Assembly: GCF_001654865.1 (NCBI RefSeq)
Contig: NZ_LXEO01000038.1
Span: forward strand, 43,980-107,979
DNA length: 64,000 bases
From: Buttiauxella noackiae ATCC 51607
GTDB taxonomy: Bacteria; Pseudomonadota; Gammaproteobacteria; Enterobacterales; Enterobacteriaceae
Reading direction: 5' to 3'
Shown here: in pieces, positions 18,335-27,828 of the stretch
Numbering within the stretch: position 1 is the first letter of the stretch
Layout: each line of letters starts with the position of its first letter
Position numbers and translations under genes: made by a program
Notes under the pieces: model-generated
What the model was told of the DNA's origin: nothing
Seen by the model: the letters and a program-made list of their open reading frames with translations, nothing else
The model's database searches: none

Positions 18335-19761
18335 TACTTGCCTCCCAGCAAATCACGCGCACCCCAGTGTGGGAAGTGACGACGCACCAGTGCATTCAGT
18401 TCCAGCTCAAACGCACTAAACGCTGACGGCTCCTGATAAACCTCTTCTTGTGGCTCACGTACCATGCCAGCGCCCACGGTCACGTTGGTCAGACGGTCGA
18501 TGAAAATCAACCCACCCGTGACCGGGTTTTCCTGATACTTATCCAGCACCAGTGGTTCATCGAAGGTTAAATCCACCAGGCCAATGCCGTTTAATGGCAG
18601 GCTTTCTACGACACGCTGCGTCAGGCTGTTAATTTCGACCTGATAATGAATGTTGTCGACACGAGCACGGGTTTTCTTCCCGGCCACTTTAATGTCATAG
18701 CTTTGGCCCGGCACCAGCGGTTGTTCTGCCATCCACACCACATCGACTTTTGCTGTCTGCACCGCAGGCTGCGTATCACTGGCATCAACCAGCAAGTCGC
18801 CACGGCTGATGTCGATTTCATCTTTGAGCACTAATGTGATGGCTTCACCCGCAGCAGCTTGTTGCAAATCTCCATCAAAAGTGACGATTCGTGCAATGGC
18901 AGACTCAACACCCGATGGCAGGACTTTGACGCGTTGCCCAACATTCACGGTGCCTGATGCCAGCGTTCCCGCATAACCACGGAAATCCAGATTTGGGCGG
19001 TTGACGTATTGCACAGGGAAACGCATCGGCTGTTGTTCAACGATACGCTTCACTTCTACCGTTTCCAGAAGTTCCAGAAGCGTAGGGCCGGTGTACCACG
19101 GCATGTTAGCGCTTTGCGTTGCAACGTTGTCGCCTTCAAGTGCCGAAAGTGGCACAAAGCGAATATCCAGATCGGACGGCAGTTGTTCTGCAAAGGTCAG
19201 GTAATCTTGTTTGATCTGCTCGAAACGCTCTTCACTGAAATCGACCAGATCCATTTTATTCACCGCCACCACCAGGTGTTTGATCCCAAGCAGCGTGGAG
19301 ATAAAACTGTGGCGACGCGTTTGATCCAGTACGCTTTTACGCGCATCGATCAATAAGATCGCCAGATCGCACGTTGAAGCACCGGTCGCCATATTGCGGG
19401 TGTACTGCTCATGCCCCGGGGTATCGGCAATAATGAATTTACGTTTTTCGGTGGAGAAATAACGGTAAGCCACATCGATAGTAATGCCCTGCTCGCGCTC
19501 GGCTTGCAGGCCATCCACCAGCAAGGCCAGATCCAGTTTCTCGCCCTGCGTACCGTGACGTTTGCTGTCAGTATGCAGCGAAGAAAGTTGGTCTTCATAA
19601 ATCTGGCGCGTGTCATGTAGCAAGCGGCCAATGAGTGTACTTTTGCCGTCATCCACGCTACCGCAGGTCAGAAAACGCAGCAGGCTTTTATTTTGTTGTG
19701 CGTGCAGATAGGCTTCAACGCCGCCTTCATCCGCAATTTGTTGTGCAATAGTGGTGTTCAT
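18334..19761 (-). CDS. cysN: Sulfate adenylyltransferase large (GTPase) subunit
   Basis: GTP-driven regulatory subunit of ATP sulfurylase, making APS from sulfate and ATP; 475 aa. G-domain motifs: G1 [13 protein letters not shown] near residue 34, G3 [13 protein letters not shown]4 [10 protein letters not shown]-Tu-like beta-barrel domains follow, ending with [13 protein letters not shown]. It is a stand-alone CysN, not fused to CysC. It follows cysD by 11 bp. Confidence 0.98.
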   Translation of the reverse strand: MNTTIAQQIADEGGVEAYLHAQQNKSLLRFLTCGSVDDGKSTLIGRLLHDTRQIYEDQLSSLHTDSKRHGTQGEKLDLALLVDGLQAEREQGITIDVAYRYFSTEKRKFIIADTPGHEQYTRNMATGASTCDLAILLIDARKSVLDQTRRHSFISTLLGIKHLVVAVNKMDLVDFSEERFEQIKQDYLTFAEQLPSDLDIRFVPLSALEGDNVATQSANMPWYTGPTLLELLETVEVKRIVEQQPMRFPVQYVNRPNLDFRGYAGTLASGTVNVGQRVKVLPSGVESAIARIVTFDGDLQQAAAGEAITLVLKDEIDISRGDLLVDASDTQPAVQTAKVDVVWMAEQPLVPGQSYDIKVAGKKTRARVDNIHYQVEINSLTQRVVESLPLNGIGLVDLTFDEPLVLDKYQENPVTGGLIFIDRLTNVTVGAGMVREPQEEVYQEPSAFSAFELELNALVRRHFPHWGARDLLGGK

Positions 19762-19772
19762 CTGGCGGCTCC

Positions 19773-20681
19773 TTAGAAATAACCCTGGCGTTTTTTAAGC
19801 TCCATCGAGCCTGCCTGGTCGCGGTCAATTGCCCGCCCTTGACGTTCACTGGTGGTCGAAACCAGCATCTCTTCGATGATTTCCGGCAATGTATGCGCGT
19901 CGGATTCAACGGCACCGGTCAGCGGCCAGCAGCCCAGGGTACGGAAGCGCACCATTTTCTGCTCAATCACTTCACCAGGTTGTAAATCAATGCGGTCATC
20001 GTCAACCATCAGCAACATGCCATCGCGTTCCAGCACCGGACGCGGTGCTGCCAGATACAACGGAACGATTTCGATATTTTCCAGGAAGATATACTGCCAG
20101 ATATCCAGTTCGGTCCAGTTTGAAAGTGGGAACACACGAATGCTCTCACCTTTATTAATCTGGCCGTTGTAGTTGTGCCACAGCTCAGGGCGCTGGTTTT
20201 TTGGGTCCCAGCGATGGAAACGGTCACGGAAGGAATAGATACGTTCTTTGGCGCGGGACTTTTCTTCATCACGACGAGCGCCACCAAAAGCGGCATCAAA
20301 GCCGTATTTACTCAGAGCCTGCTTCAGCCCCTCAGTTTTCATGATGTCAGTATGTTTTGCGCTGCCATGCACGAATGGGTTGATACCCATCGCCACCCCT
20401 TCCGGGTTTTTATGCACTAATAGCTCGAACCCGTAGTTCTTCGCGGTACGGTCACGGAAGTCGTACATCTCGCGGAATTTCCAGCCGGTATCAACATGCA
20501 GCAACGGGAAAGGAAGCGTACCAGGATAGAAGGCTTTACGAGCCAAATGCAACATCACCGAGGAGTCTTTACCGATGGAATACATCATCACCGGATTGGC
20601 AAATTCGGCGGCGACCTCACGGATGATATGGATGCTTTCCGCCTCCAACTGCCGTAAGTGTGTAAGTCGTTTCTGGTCCAT
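19773..20681 (-). CDS. cysD: Sulfate adenylyltransferase small subunit
   Basis: Catalytic subunit of ATP sulfurylase; 302 aa, the E. coli length. I chose the second ATG (20681, [18 protein letters not shown]), which has AAGGGA 8 nt upstream. The first ATG two codons earlier is too close to that site. PP-loop [17 protein letters not shown] lies near residue 36; other landmarks are [20 protein letters not shown] and [15 protein letters not shown]. First gene of cysDNC, divergent from iap. Confidence 0.97.
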   Translation of the reverse strand: MDQKRLTHLRQLEAESIHIIREVAAEFANPVMMYSIGKDSSVMLHLARKAFYPGTLPFPLLHVDTGWKFREMYDFRDRTAKNYGFELLVHKNPEGVAMGINPFVHGSAKHTDIMKTEGLKQALSKYGFDAAFGGARRDEEKSRAKERIYSFRDRFHRWDPKNQRPELWHNYNGQINKGESIRVFPLSNWTELDIWQYIFLENIEIVPLYLAAPRPVLERDGMLLMVDDDRIDLQPGEVIEQKMVRFRTLGCWPLTGAVESDAHTLPEIIEEMLVSTTSERQGRAIDRDQAGSMELKKRQGYF

Positions 20682-21076
20682 AAACATCCCTTAGCCGAGG
20701 TTTAGTACGGAGGGTCATAGAACCTCCCAGTAGGCGTGATTATTGCAACCAGTCTGGACACGGACAGCGCGGAGCAACCGCAACGTACACATCGCCCAGG
20801 TTCAAAATGGCAAATAAAATCGCCCTAATGGGACAGGTTCTTAGCCCACCGTTTAAAAATTCATTAGAGGGACTATACGGCTGAGGATTATTTGTAATGA
20901 AATTACGAATTGGAATGAGTAGTTCCACAAAGGAATAACGCCATAGAAATGCAAATCACAAAATGTGCTGAACCAGCGATTTAACGTGGCTTTCAGAGCA
21001 ATTGAAATTGTGTAACGCCCATCACAGTTTCATACTATGCGGGCAAAAAATTTTCCTGGTTGAAAGGACCTCCACT
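20682..21076. other. Divergent cysD-iap intergenic region
   Basis: 395 bp without a supported gene. It should contain the CysB-activated cysD promoter and the iap promoter. CysB sites are too degenerate for me to place. No repeat or RNA gene seen. Confidence 0.5.
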
Positions 21077-22117
21077 ATGTTTTCCGCAATGCGCCACTCG
21101 CTAACCAGCCTGGCGTTAAGCATTTGCTGTACCTTGCCCGCTGTTGCCAACACAACGCCAATGGGCAAAATTGCCAGTCAACAAACACGCCACATTGCTA
21201 CGGTATTCCCAGGACGCATGACCGGTAGCCCCTCGGAAATGCTGGCCGCAGACTACATCAAGCAGCAATTTAGCCAGCTTGGTTACCAAAGCGATATTCG
21301 CCGCTTTAACACTCGCTATTTGTACACCACCAAAGATGGCCATCAGAGCTGGCATAATGTCAGTGCAAGTTCTGTCATTGCTGCACGTGAAGGAATTGAA
21401 CCGCAGCAAATCATTATCATGGCGCACCTCGATACCTATTCACCACTCAGTGATAACGATGTAAATAACAATCTTGGTGGTTTAACGCTGCAAGGTATTG
21501 ATGACAACGCTTCAGGGCTAGGCGTTATGCTTGAGCTTGCAACGCGCCTGAAAGATATTCCAACGCGGTATGGCATCCGTTTTATCGCCACCAGTGGTGA
21601 AGAAATTGGCAAACTCGGTGCGGAAGATGTTCTTAAGCGTATGAGTGCCAGCGAGAAGAAAAATACATTGCTGGTGATTAATCTCGACAACCTGATTGTC
21701 GGCGACAAACTCTATTTCAATAGCGGTAAATCAACACCAACAGCGGTCAGTAAACTGACGCGCGATCGTGCGCTAAAACTGGCGCGCCAGTTGAATGTTA
21801 AAGCCACGACTAATCCGGGCCTTAATGCCAAATATCCGAAAGGAACCGGTTGTTGTAGCGATGCTGACGTGTTTGATGAAGCTGGCATTCCCGTGCTTAC
21901 TGTTGAAGCAACTAACTGGTCACTAGGCAAGAAAGATGGTTATCAGCAACGAGCGAAAAGCAAAGCCTTCCCGGATGGGACAAGTTGGCATAATGGATTA
22001 TTCGATAACCAACAGTATCTGGATAAGTGGCTACCAACGCGCATCGAGAAACGCAGCCATGATGTGGTGCGAGTGATGCTGCCACTGGTGAAAGAGCTGG
22101 CGAAAGCGAAGCAATAA
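21077..22117 (+). CDS. iap: Iap aminopeptidase (alkaline phosphatase isozyme conversion, M28 family)
   Basis: Periplasmic zinc aminopeptidase that in E. coli trims N-terminal Arg from alkaline phosphatase; 346 aa. Start chosen at 21077 (MFSAMRHSLTSLALSICC) with AAAGGA 8 nt upstream; the frame is open 25 codons further up. The signal peptide ends near PAVA (about residue 24). M28 metal ligands are in MAHLDTYSPL, GIDDNASGLGVMLEL and TSGEEIGKLGAE; GTGCCSDADVFDEAGIPVLTVEATN follows (landmark). In K-12, iap borders the type I-E CRISPR locus; here it borders a catabolic cassette. Confidence 0.96.
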   Translation: MFSAMRHSLTSLALSICCTLPAVANTTPMGKIASQQTRHIATVFPGRMTGSPSEMLAADYIKQQFSQLGYQSDIRRFNTRYLYTTKDGHQSWHNVSASSVIAAREGIEPQQIIIMAHLDTYSPLSDNDVNNNLGGLTLQGIDDNASGLGVMLELATRLKDIPTRYGIRFIATSGEEIGKLGAEDVLKRMSASEKKNTLLVINLDNLIVGDKLYFNSGKSTPTAVSKLTRDRALKLARQLNVKATTNPGLNAKYPKGTGCCSDADVFDEAGIPVLTVEATNWSLGKKDGYQQRAKSKAFPDGTSWHNGLFDNQQYLDKWLPTRIEKRSHDVVRVMLPLVKELAKAKQ

Positions 22118-22133
22118 CCCAGCAAGTCTAAAC

Positions 22134-22160
22134 TGGCCGGAGCGACAAAACCGGCCATTT
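22134..22160 (+). terminator. iap terminator
   Basis: 7-bp stem TGGCCGG/CCGGCCA (22134-22140 with 22151-22157), followed by TTTAGTATG. Its T tail runs directly into the first GntR-type palindrome. Confidence 0.7.
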
Positions 22161-22172
22161 AGTATGACTAAT
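22158..22172. promoter_or_regulatory. GntR/FadR-type operator 1 (left edge of cassette)
   Basis: TTTAGTATGACTAAT: 14 of 15 positions match the palindrome ATTAGTATGACTAAT found at the right edge. The core TAGTATGACTA satisfies the FadR-subfamily consensus TNGTNNNACNA. It lies 108 bp upstream of the heparinase-family gene. Confidence 0.7.
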
Positions 22173-22245
22173 AAAAACACAATTTTGTGACCTGACCTAC
22201 TCATTTTGCCTTTCATTCTGGACACAACCCGGTATCCGAAACTTA

Positions 22246-22260
22246 AATAGTCATACTAAT
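22246..22260. promoter_or_regulatory. GntR/FadR-type operator 2 (heparinase-gene promoter)
   Basis: AATAGTCATACTAAT, the reverse complement of the common palindrome with one change. It is 19 bp upstream of the heparinase-family start codon, where a bound repressor would block transcription. It pairs with operator 1, 88 bp away. Confidence 0.72.
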
Positions 22261-22279
22261 AAGTTTCAGAGAGAAGGCT

Positions 22280-24385
22280 ATGTCCACCTGGTCCCCGCTA
22301 TTTATTGATAACGACGATGCCGCAGCGCTACGTATCCATTTGACGCGCAATACTCTGCTGGGCGAAACCCTGCGCCTCCAGCAGCAGCAAGTTGAACAAT
22401 GGCTGAATGCACCGCTATGGGTTCCCGGGCATGGTGAAGGCGGCGGACCGGAACACACACAGCACAAACTGAATTACCAGATGATGAATCTTGCGGGGCG
22501 TTTGTGGCTCATTACTCAGGATGCGCGTTACAAAGAACGGGTGATTCAGATTCTCTGCATCTATGCCGATCGCTACCCGCAGTTGGGTGATGCCATCAGC
22601 CACGACACCAATCCACCGGGGCGTTTATTCCACCAGACGCTTAACGAACATATGTTTTTGCTCTATGCCGCTGAAGCCTGGCACTGTGTAAAAACTGAAT
22701 CGACCGCTGAACAAATCCAACATATTGAAAGCAATTTGCTGCGTCTGATGGCGCACGACGCCACGCATACTCACGCTGCAACCTTCGATATTGTGCATAA
22801 CCATGGGATGTGGTCGGTCGCGGCAGTCGCGATTTGCGGGTACGTCTTAGGTGATGACGAATGGGTGCTCGATTCGCTGTATGGCCTGGCGCGAGATAGC
22901 AAAACTGGCGGCTTCTTCGCGCAGCTTAACCAACTCTTTTCATGTGACGGTTACTATATAGAAGGGCTTTATTACCAGCGCTTTGCACTGCGCCCTCTCC
23001 TGCTGCTCGCCGAAGCCATCTCCCGCCGCCAGCCTGAACTGAATATCTGGGAATATAACCATCGTATTATTCAACGCGCTTGTTACACCTTGTTTGCGCT
23101 GGCCTTCCCCGACGGTACGCTTCCGGCTTTAAATGACGCGTCAAAAACGATGAACTTACGCGATGAAGGGGCCGTTATCGCCGTTAACCTGTGCTGGCAG
23201 CATTACGGAGCCGATGCCCATCTGGCTGAGTTGGCCCGCTGGCAATCATGCGTCTGGCCGGGTCGCGGGGCTTTATCGCTTTGCGAGCATCTGGAAAATT
23301 CGCCAGCTCAATCTTTATCCTGGCCAAGCCAGTTAGTTCGTGATGGCCAGAACGGTGAGCGTGGGGCTATCGGCGTATTACGTTTTCGCGACAAAGAACA
23401 AGACGACAATATGGCGCTGCTCTACTGGGGCGGCCATGGCAACATCGCGGGAATGCACTCAGCACTAAATCATGGGCATTTTGACGGCCTGCATCTGAGC
23501 CTTTTCAATCGAGGAAAGGAGTTCCTACGTGATTATGGTTTTGGTCGGTGGGTGAATATCGAACCTAAATTTGGCGGGCGTTACATTGCTGAAAACAGCA
23601 GCTACTGCAAACAAACTGTCGCCCACAATACTGTCGTGGTCGATGAAGGTTGCCAGCATAATTTCGATAAAGACTGCTCTGCATTACATCATGGCGAGAC
23701 ACACTTTTTTATCACTGATCACCCTTCCGGCCAGGGCATGAGCGCACGCTGCAATGATTATTGGCCAGGAGTAAACCAATTACGTACGGTGTTAATGCTC
23801 GATTTATCACAGTGCGAGAAACCGTTGCTAATAGATCTGTTCAGCATAAACAGTACAGACCTTCATCAATATGATTATTGCCTTCACGGGCGTGGCCAGT
23901 TGATCAAGGCCTGCTCAACGCTGGCCTACGCAACACAATGGTCTTCTTTGGGCAATCAAAACGGTTATCAGCATTTGTGGGACTGTGCCCGCAGTAAAAT
24001 TGAGGCGGGCCAAAGTACGCAATTTACCTGGCTGGATGGCGATACGTTTTACAGCGCTACCGGAGTGTTACCGGGAGGTGGTGAATTTATCGTGGCGCAA
24101 ACGGGAGCCAGCGATCCGCAGTTTAATTTGCGTGTTGAACCTGCCTGGTTATGGCGCACACAGGGCACTGACGTGCTGTTTGCCACTGCAATTGAAAGCC
24201 ACGGTTATTTTGATGAGGCGAGCGAAACATCGCGCGACGCCAGGCCGCAGGTTAGCCGCGTTGAAGTGCTTGAGCACAACGCTGAACAAAGCAAAGTCGC
24301 GGTGTATTTCGTACAAGGGGAAACGATAATCGTCACGGTGGATAACCGCCCTGGATACGGGCAGTTTACCGTTCAGCCGTTATAA
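22280..24385 (+). CDS. Heparinase II/III-family polysaccharide lyase, cytoplasmic (probable oligo-uronide lyase)
   Basis: 701 aa, no signal peptide, so predicted cytoplasmic. The N-terminal half is an alpha/alpha toroid with HNHGMW (Asn174-His175) and the tyrosine-rich DGYYIEGLYYQRF (223-235). The C-terminal half is the beta-sandwich heparinase II/III domain with NHGHFDGLHLSLF (397-409) and AHNTVVVDE (448-456). These fit oligo-alginate and heparinase lyases (PL12/15/17/21-like), where His and Tyr act in beta-elimination. I cannot assign a PL family. AGAGAAGG precedes the ATG. The neighbouring DEH-reductase-like SDR suggests it releases unsaturated uronate monomers from imported oligomers. The 3' end overlaps the convergent gntR gene by 6 nt. 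Confidence 0.82.
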   Translation: MSTWSPLFIDNDDAAALRIHLTRNTLLGETLRLQQQQVEQWLNAPLWVPGHGEGGGPEHTQHKLNYQMMNLAGRLWLITQDARYKERVIQILCIYADRYPQLGDAISHDTNPPGRLFHQTLNEHMFLLYAAEAWHCVKTESTAEQIQHIESNLLRLMAHDATHTHAATFDIVHNHGMWSVAAVAICGYVLGDDEWVLDSLYGLARDSKTGGFFAQLNQLFSCDGYYIEGLYYQRFALRPLLLLAEAISRRQPELNIWEYNHRIIQRACYTLFALAFPDGTLPALNDASKTMNLRDEGAVIAVNLCWQHYGADAHLAELARWQSCVWPGRGALSLCEHLENSPAQSLSWPSQLVRDGQNGERGAIGVLRFRDKEQDDNMALLYWGGHGNIAGMHSALNHGHFDGLHLSLFNRGKEFLRDYGFGRWVNIEPKFGGRYIAENSSYCKQTVAHNTVVVDEGCQHNFDKDCSALHHGETHFFITDHPSGQGMSARCNDYWPGVNQLRTVLMLDLSQCEKPLLIDLFSINSTDLHQYDYCLHGRGQLIKACSTLAYATQWSSLGNQNGYQHLWDCARSKIEAGQSTQFTWLDGDTFYSATGVLPGGGEFIVAQTGASDPQFNLRVEPAWLWRTQGTDVLFATAIESHGYFDEASETSRDARPQVSRVEVLEHNAEQSKVAVYFVQGETIIVTVDNRPGYGQFTVQPL

Positions 24386-25075
24386 ACGATGTTTGCTGGC
24401 GGTCATTAATGCCAGCGATGCTTCATAGGCGGCGTCACCGTCGCCAATCATAATCGCGCGATAAATGCGGTGATGGTCTTCAAGACACATGCCGCCCTCT
24501 TTTGACGAATGGCTGATAAACCACTTAAATACAGTAGTCAGCACATTGCCAAATGGGGCGTAAAAACAGTTGCCTGAAGCCAAGAAGATTGAACGGTGAA
24601 AGCGGGTATCAACATCCACCCAACGGTCGGGATCGAAATCCTTCGCCACTGCACACATCTCTTCATGCACACGAGATAGCTCAATACGCTGCTCACTTGT
24701 CGCATTTATCGCAGCAAGTCTTGTGGCATGGGGTTCAATAACGCGACGGAACTCGAGAAACTGATGGTACATTTCCAGCGTCCCTTCCATGCCGTTCATC
24801 CATTCAAGCAACTGAACATCAAGGATATTCCAGTTGTTGCGCGGGCGAACGCGGGTGCCTACTTTAGGGCGCGATTCCAACATCCCTTTCGATGACACCA
24901 GTTTAAGCGCTTCACGCAGAGCCGTGCGGCTCACACCAAACTGCTCACAAAGCTCTACTTCGCTCGGCAAAATATCACCAGGCTGAAGCTGCCCGGATAA
25001 AATTTTGCGGGCAATGTCGCTGGCAATAAGTCCATCCAGCCCACGTTGTGTCGTTGCAATGGTTGTGAATTGCAT
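24380..25075 (-). CDS. FadR-subfamily GntR transcriptional regulator
   Basis: 231 aa. The N-terminal winged helix-turn-helix (about residues 10-75) has PGDILPSEVELCEQFGVSRTALREALKLVSSKGM (landmark), the GntR signature. The C-terminal all-helical FCD domain (about 90-225) carries potential metal/ligand residues in FRRVIEPHATRLAA, DTRFHRSIFLASGN and EDHHRIYRAIMIGD. Such proteins bind TNGTNNNACNA and are released by a sugar acid. Matching palindromes occur at the cassette promoters, so this is the probable local repressor. The inducer is unknown; a uronate, mannonate or KDG-type compound is likely. Confidence 0.9.
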   Translation of the reverse strand: MQFTTIATTQRGLDGLIASDIARKILSGQLQPGDILPSEVELCEQFGVSRTALREALKLVSSKGMLESRPKVGTRVRPRNNWNILDVQLLEWMNGMEGTLEMYHQFLEFRRVIEPHATRLAAINATSEQRIELSRVHEEMCAVAKDFDPDRWVDVDTRFHRSIFLASGNCFYAPFGNVLTTVFKWFISHSSKEGGMCLEDHHRIYRAIMIGDGDAAYEASLALMTASKHRL

Positions 25076-25156
25076 GCTTTTGTCATACCTGAAAAAGGGA
25101 AGGTGATTAGTGTACCATCAAACTGTAAAGGCACTAAGTGCCTCTACAGGCAGGGA

Positions 25157-25933
25157 TCATGGTGCCATTTGCCCACCGTTTACATCAAGGATTTGCCCGG
25201 TTATGTAGCCGCTCATACGGTGAGAGGCAAAAAACAGGAAACTGGGTGCCACCTCTTCACTGCGGCCAAAACGCCCCATCGCAATAGAACTGGCGATTTT
25301 ATCGCGTAATTCCTGCGGCTTATCCTCATGAAATGCAGTGTCGATGGTACCAGGAGAAACAATATTGAAGCGAATGTTATCCCTGGTGAACTCTTTCACC
25401 CAGTTGCGATGAATGTCATGCAGCCACGCCTTTGAAGCAGCATAAATCCCAGCTCCAATGCCGCCACCTTCACGTCCAGCGATAGATCCCGTACTGATGA
25501 CCGATGTTGTTTCACCGCTGAGTTTCGCGGATTCGCGAAGATGTGGGATCGCATATTTGGTCATCATTAATGCCGAGCGAGCGTTGAGATCCATCACCCG
25601 ATCGTAGAAGGCATCATCAATGTCCTCTAGCCCGGAGCGCCCCCCCAATCCACCGGCATTGTTTATGAGCACATCAAGGCCACCGTACTGTTCGACAAAA
25701 GCGGCAACCAACGCCTGACACGAACCAGACTGCGATAAATCCGCCTGGAAATAGCTCACTTCCCCACCCTGCGCACGCAGTTCAGCCAGAACCGATTCCA
25801 TCTGCTGCGCAGAGCGACGACCATTAATTCCGACTCTTGCACCGCTTTGCACAAAAGCCTTAGCAGCAGCAAGACCCACGCCCGCCGAAGCACCAGTGAT
25901 TAGCACACGCTTGTTTCGTAAATCAGAAAACAT
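25157..25933 (-). CDS. SDR oxidoreductase resembling 4-deoxy-L-erythro-5-hexoseulose uronate (DEH) reductase
   Basis: 258 aa from the ATG at 25933, which has GAGGTGAT just upstream; the frame is open 7 codons further up. Rossmann motif TGASAGVG is at residues 13-20, basic NGRRS at 37-41 (favouring NADPH), NNAGG at 91-95, and the catalytic set Ser148/Ser150, Tyr164 and Lys168 (YAASK). Segments such as VSPGTIDTAFH, MGRFG, FLFFASH and SGYITGQ recall the Sphingomonas A1-R reductase, which turns DEH from alginate into KDG. That match is from memory. It could instead reduce another keto-uronate. Third gene of the minus-strand run. Confidence 0.82.
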   Translation of the reverse strand: MFSDLRNKRVLITGASAGVGLAAAKAFVQSGARVGINGRRSAQQMESVLAELRAQGGEVSYFQADLSQSGSCQALVAAFVEQYGGLDVLINNAGGLGGRSGLEDIDDAFYDRVMDLNARSALMMTKYAIPHLRESAKLSGETTSVISTGSIAGREGGGIGAGIYAASKAWLHDIHRNWVKEFTRDNIRFNIVSPGTIDTAFHEDKPQELRDKIASSIAMGRFGRSEEVAPSFLFFASHRMSGYITGQILDVNGGQMAP

Positions 25934-25953
25934 CGGATCACCTCTATTTGTCA

Positions 25954-25968
25954 TTTAGTATTACAAAT
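25954..25968. promoter_or_regulatory. GntR/FadR-type operator 3 (between symporter and SDR genes)
   Basis: TTTAGTATTACAAAT keeps 12 of 15 positions of the cassette palindrome and satisfies TNGTNNNACNA (TAGTATTACAA). It is also part of a larger inverted repeat, TAGTATT/AATACTA (25956-25972). It lies 20 bp upstream of the SDR start codon and may mark an internal promoter. Confidence 0.5.
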
Positions 25969-26029
25969 ACTATCAATCAACGGTAAACATGAAAACTAAA
26001 AGCGCCTGATTAAAGGCGCTTTTGTGAAC

Positions 26030-27805
26030 TCAGAGCGGATGTTTAGCTTGCTGAGGTGAACGCTGGTCAATCCGGCAACTCAGACGTAATAAATACCCCA
26101 CCAGGAAGACCATAGCCGCACACGCAAGGAATAACAGCCGTCCCCATAGCGGATTGGGAATCAAGACCATAAGCAGCATTCCCGCGCTCATCAACATGGT
26201 GATAAAGCCAATTTTTTCGCGCTGTTGGAGATCAAACCCTTGCTGATGTTCATCTTCAACCACTTCGGTTTCGATGTTTTCAAAGAAAGTTTCAATTTGC
26301 TGCTGTTCTTTAAGCGAGTAGGACGTCTCACGGTAAAAGAGCTTCGTGCAGATAAAGAAGCCGCCCGTCAGCACCAGGTGCGCGATGATATTAATGATGA
26401 CGTTGATTTCACTCATTTCACGCTTAGTGAAAGCAATACCCAACCACTGCCCTAGCGCCTTCGACGTCAGCACGTCGATGCACAACCAGGATACACACAT
26501 CCCGAACAATACCGTTCCCCATGCGGCCCAGCGTGGCGTGCGCTTGATAAACATGCCGAAGAAGAGCGGCACCAGCAGCGGTGCTTGTGCAAGGGTGGAA
26601 ACTGACATCATCAAATCAAACAGGCTCATGCCTTCGAGTTGGCTAAAGAGCAGCGACACAATAATTACCAGCAACCCATTAACAATGCAGAACATTTTAC
26701 CGGCGAACAATTCGGCACGGTCGCTGATTTTCTTGTTGCGACAGATAACCGGCACCCAGAAGCTACGCACGAAAATCCCACTATTACGGTTCAGTGCCGG
26801 ATCCATGGTCGACATCGTTGCAGCAAATAACCCGGCAACCAGCAAACCCACTGTACCCGCAGGCATTGCTCGCTCAACAAAACTCAAATAAATCGTGTCT
26901 GAAGCTTTATTCCCAAGGGCGGCATATTGCGCTGTGGCATCAGGATAAAGGCTGGCGGATACCCATGGCGGAATAAACCAAATCAGCGTGCCGATAGCCA
27001 TTAATATCATGGCAAATAAAGCCGCTTTTTGCGCATTCTTTGAATCTTTAGCATTCAGGAAACGGTAAGAGTCCTGCATGTTATTAATATTTTGTAATTG
27101 CTTCACAATAAAGAAGATAACGGAACCCGCTATAACGACTCCGTAATTCATATTGGGGCCCATAACAAAACCTGAAGGGAAATGGGTGACCATATTTACC
27201 GGGCCCCCCACCTTCACTAAAGCCACAACCGCACAAGCGATAGAAATAACAGCAACAATTAATGTTTGTACAAAGTCGGATGCCACAACGCCCCAGGCAC
27301 CGCTTAATAATGAGATCAGCAGTACCACAAGACCTGTGACCCAAATAGTTACCGAGAGATCCCAGTTAAATACTGTGCTCACAAAAATAGCCAGAGCATT
27401 CATCATTACCGCGCCACTTAAAATACTCAGCGGGATAATAACCCAGGTAAAGAAATGTTCACTTTGCGAACCAAAGCGATGACGAATCACCTCAGTTGCC
27501 GTATCAACCCTTGCCTGACGGAAACGTTTAGCAAACCATAGCCAGGAGATACCGTAAGCTATGGTGTTGCCGAGAAATATTGCCGCAACCATAAAACCAT
27601 CGCTGAAGGCTTTTCCCGCGGCCCCGGTAAAAGTCCAGGCGCTGAACTGCGTCATAAATGCGGTGGCACCGACCATCCACCACAACATTCGCCCACCACC
27701 ACGGAAATAGTCGCTGGAGGACTTACTGGCCATTTTTTTAAATATAAAGCTAATCAACACCATCAAAATAAAATAGCCACAAATTACTGCGGTATCATAG
27801 ATCAT
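26030..27805 (-). CDS. Sodium:solute symporter (SSS family), probable oligo-uronide/sugar-acid importer
   Basis: 591-aa polytopic inner-membrane protein with about 13-14 hydrophobic segments. It has the SSS pattern near the N-terminus (DYFRGGGRMLWWMVGATAF, then TQFSAWTFTGAAG) and ATMSTMDPALNRNSGIF further on, where SSS proteins coordinate sodium. A hydrophilic loop (about 490-520) precedes two last helices. AAGGGT lies upstream of the ATG. It follows the mannonate-dehydratase-type gene by 23 bp, so the two are co-transcribed. SSS transporters carry alginate oligomers in marine Vibrio, which fits this context; the actual substrate is inferred. Confidence 0.87.
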   Translation of the reverse strand: MIYDTAVICGYFILMVLISFIFKKMASKSSSDYFRGGGRMLWWMVGATAFMTQFSAWTFTGAAGKAFSDGFMVAAIFLGNTIAYGISWLWFAKRFRQARVDTATEVIRHRFGSQSEHFFTWVIIPLSILSGAVMMNALAIFVSTVFNWDLSVTIWVTGLVVLLISLLSGAWGVVASDFVQTLIVAVISIACAVVALVKVGGPVNMVTHFPSGFVMGPNMNYGVVIAGSVIFFIVKQLQNINNMQDSYRFLNAKDSKNAQKAALFAMILMAIGTLIWFIPPWVSASLYPDATAQYAALGNKASDTIYLSFVERAMPAGTVGLLVAGLFAATMSTMDPALNRNSGIFVRSFWVPVICRNKKISDRAELFAGKMFCIVNGLLVIIVSLLFSQLEGMSLFDLMMSVSTLAQAPLLVPLFFGMFIKRTPRWAAWGTVLFGMCVSWLCIDVLTSKALGQWLGIAFTKREMSEINVIINIIAHLVLTGGFFICTKLFYRETSYSLKEQQQIETFFENIETEVVEDEHQQGFDLQQREKIGFITMLMSAGMLLMVLIPNPLWGRLLFLACAAMVFLVGYLLRLSCRIDQRSPQQAKHPL

Positions 27806-27828
27806 AGTTGTACCCTTAGGTCAGAGGA

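Noticed and set aside
22118..22279. Possible CRISPR array next to iap, as in E. coli
   Set aside because: No repeat-spacer pattern and no cas genes; only a terminator and two GntR-type palindromes are present.
25129..25143. Short hairpin AGGCAC/GTGCCT after the SDR gene as a terminator
   Set aside because: Stem of 6 bp with no T run; the downstream gntR gene is on the same strand, so termination is not supported.
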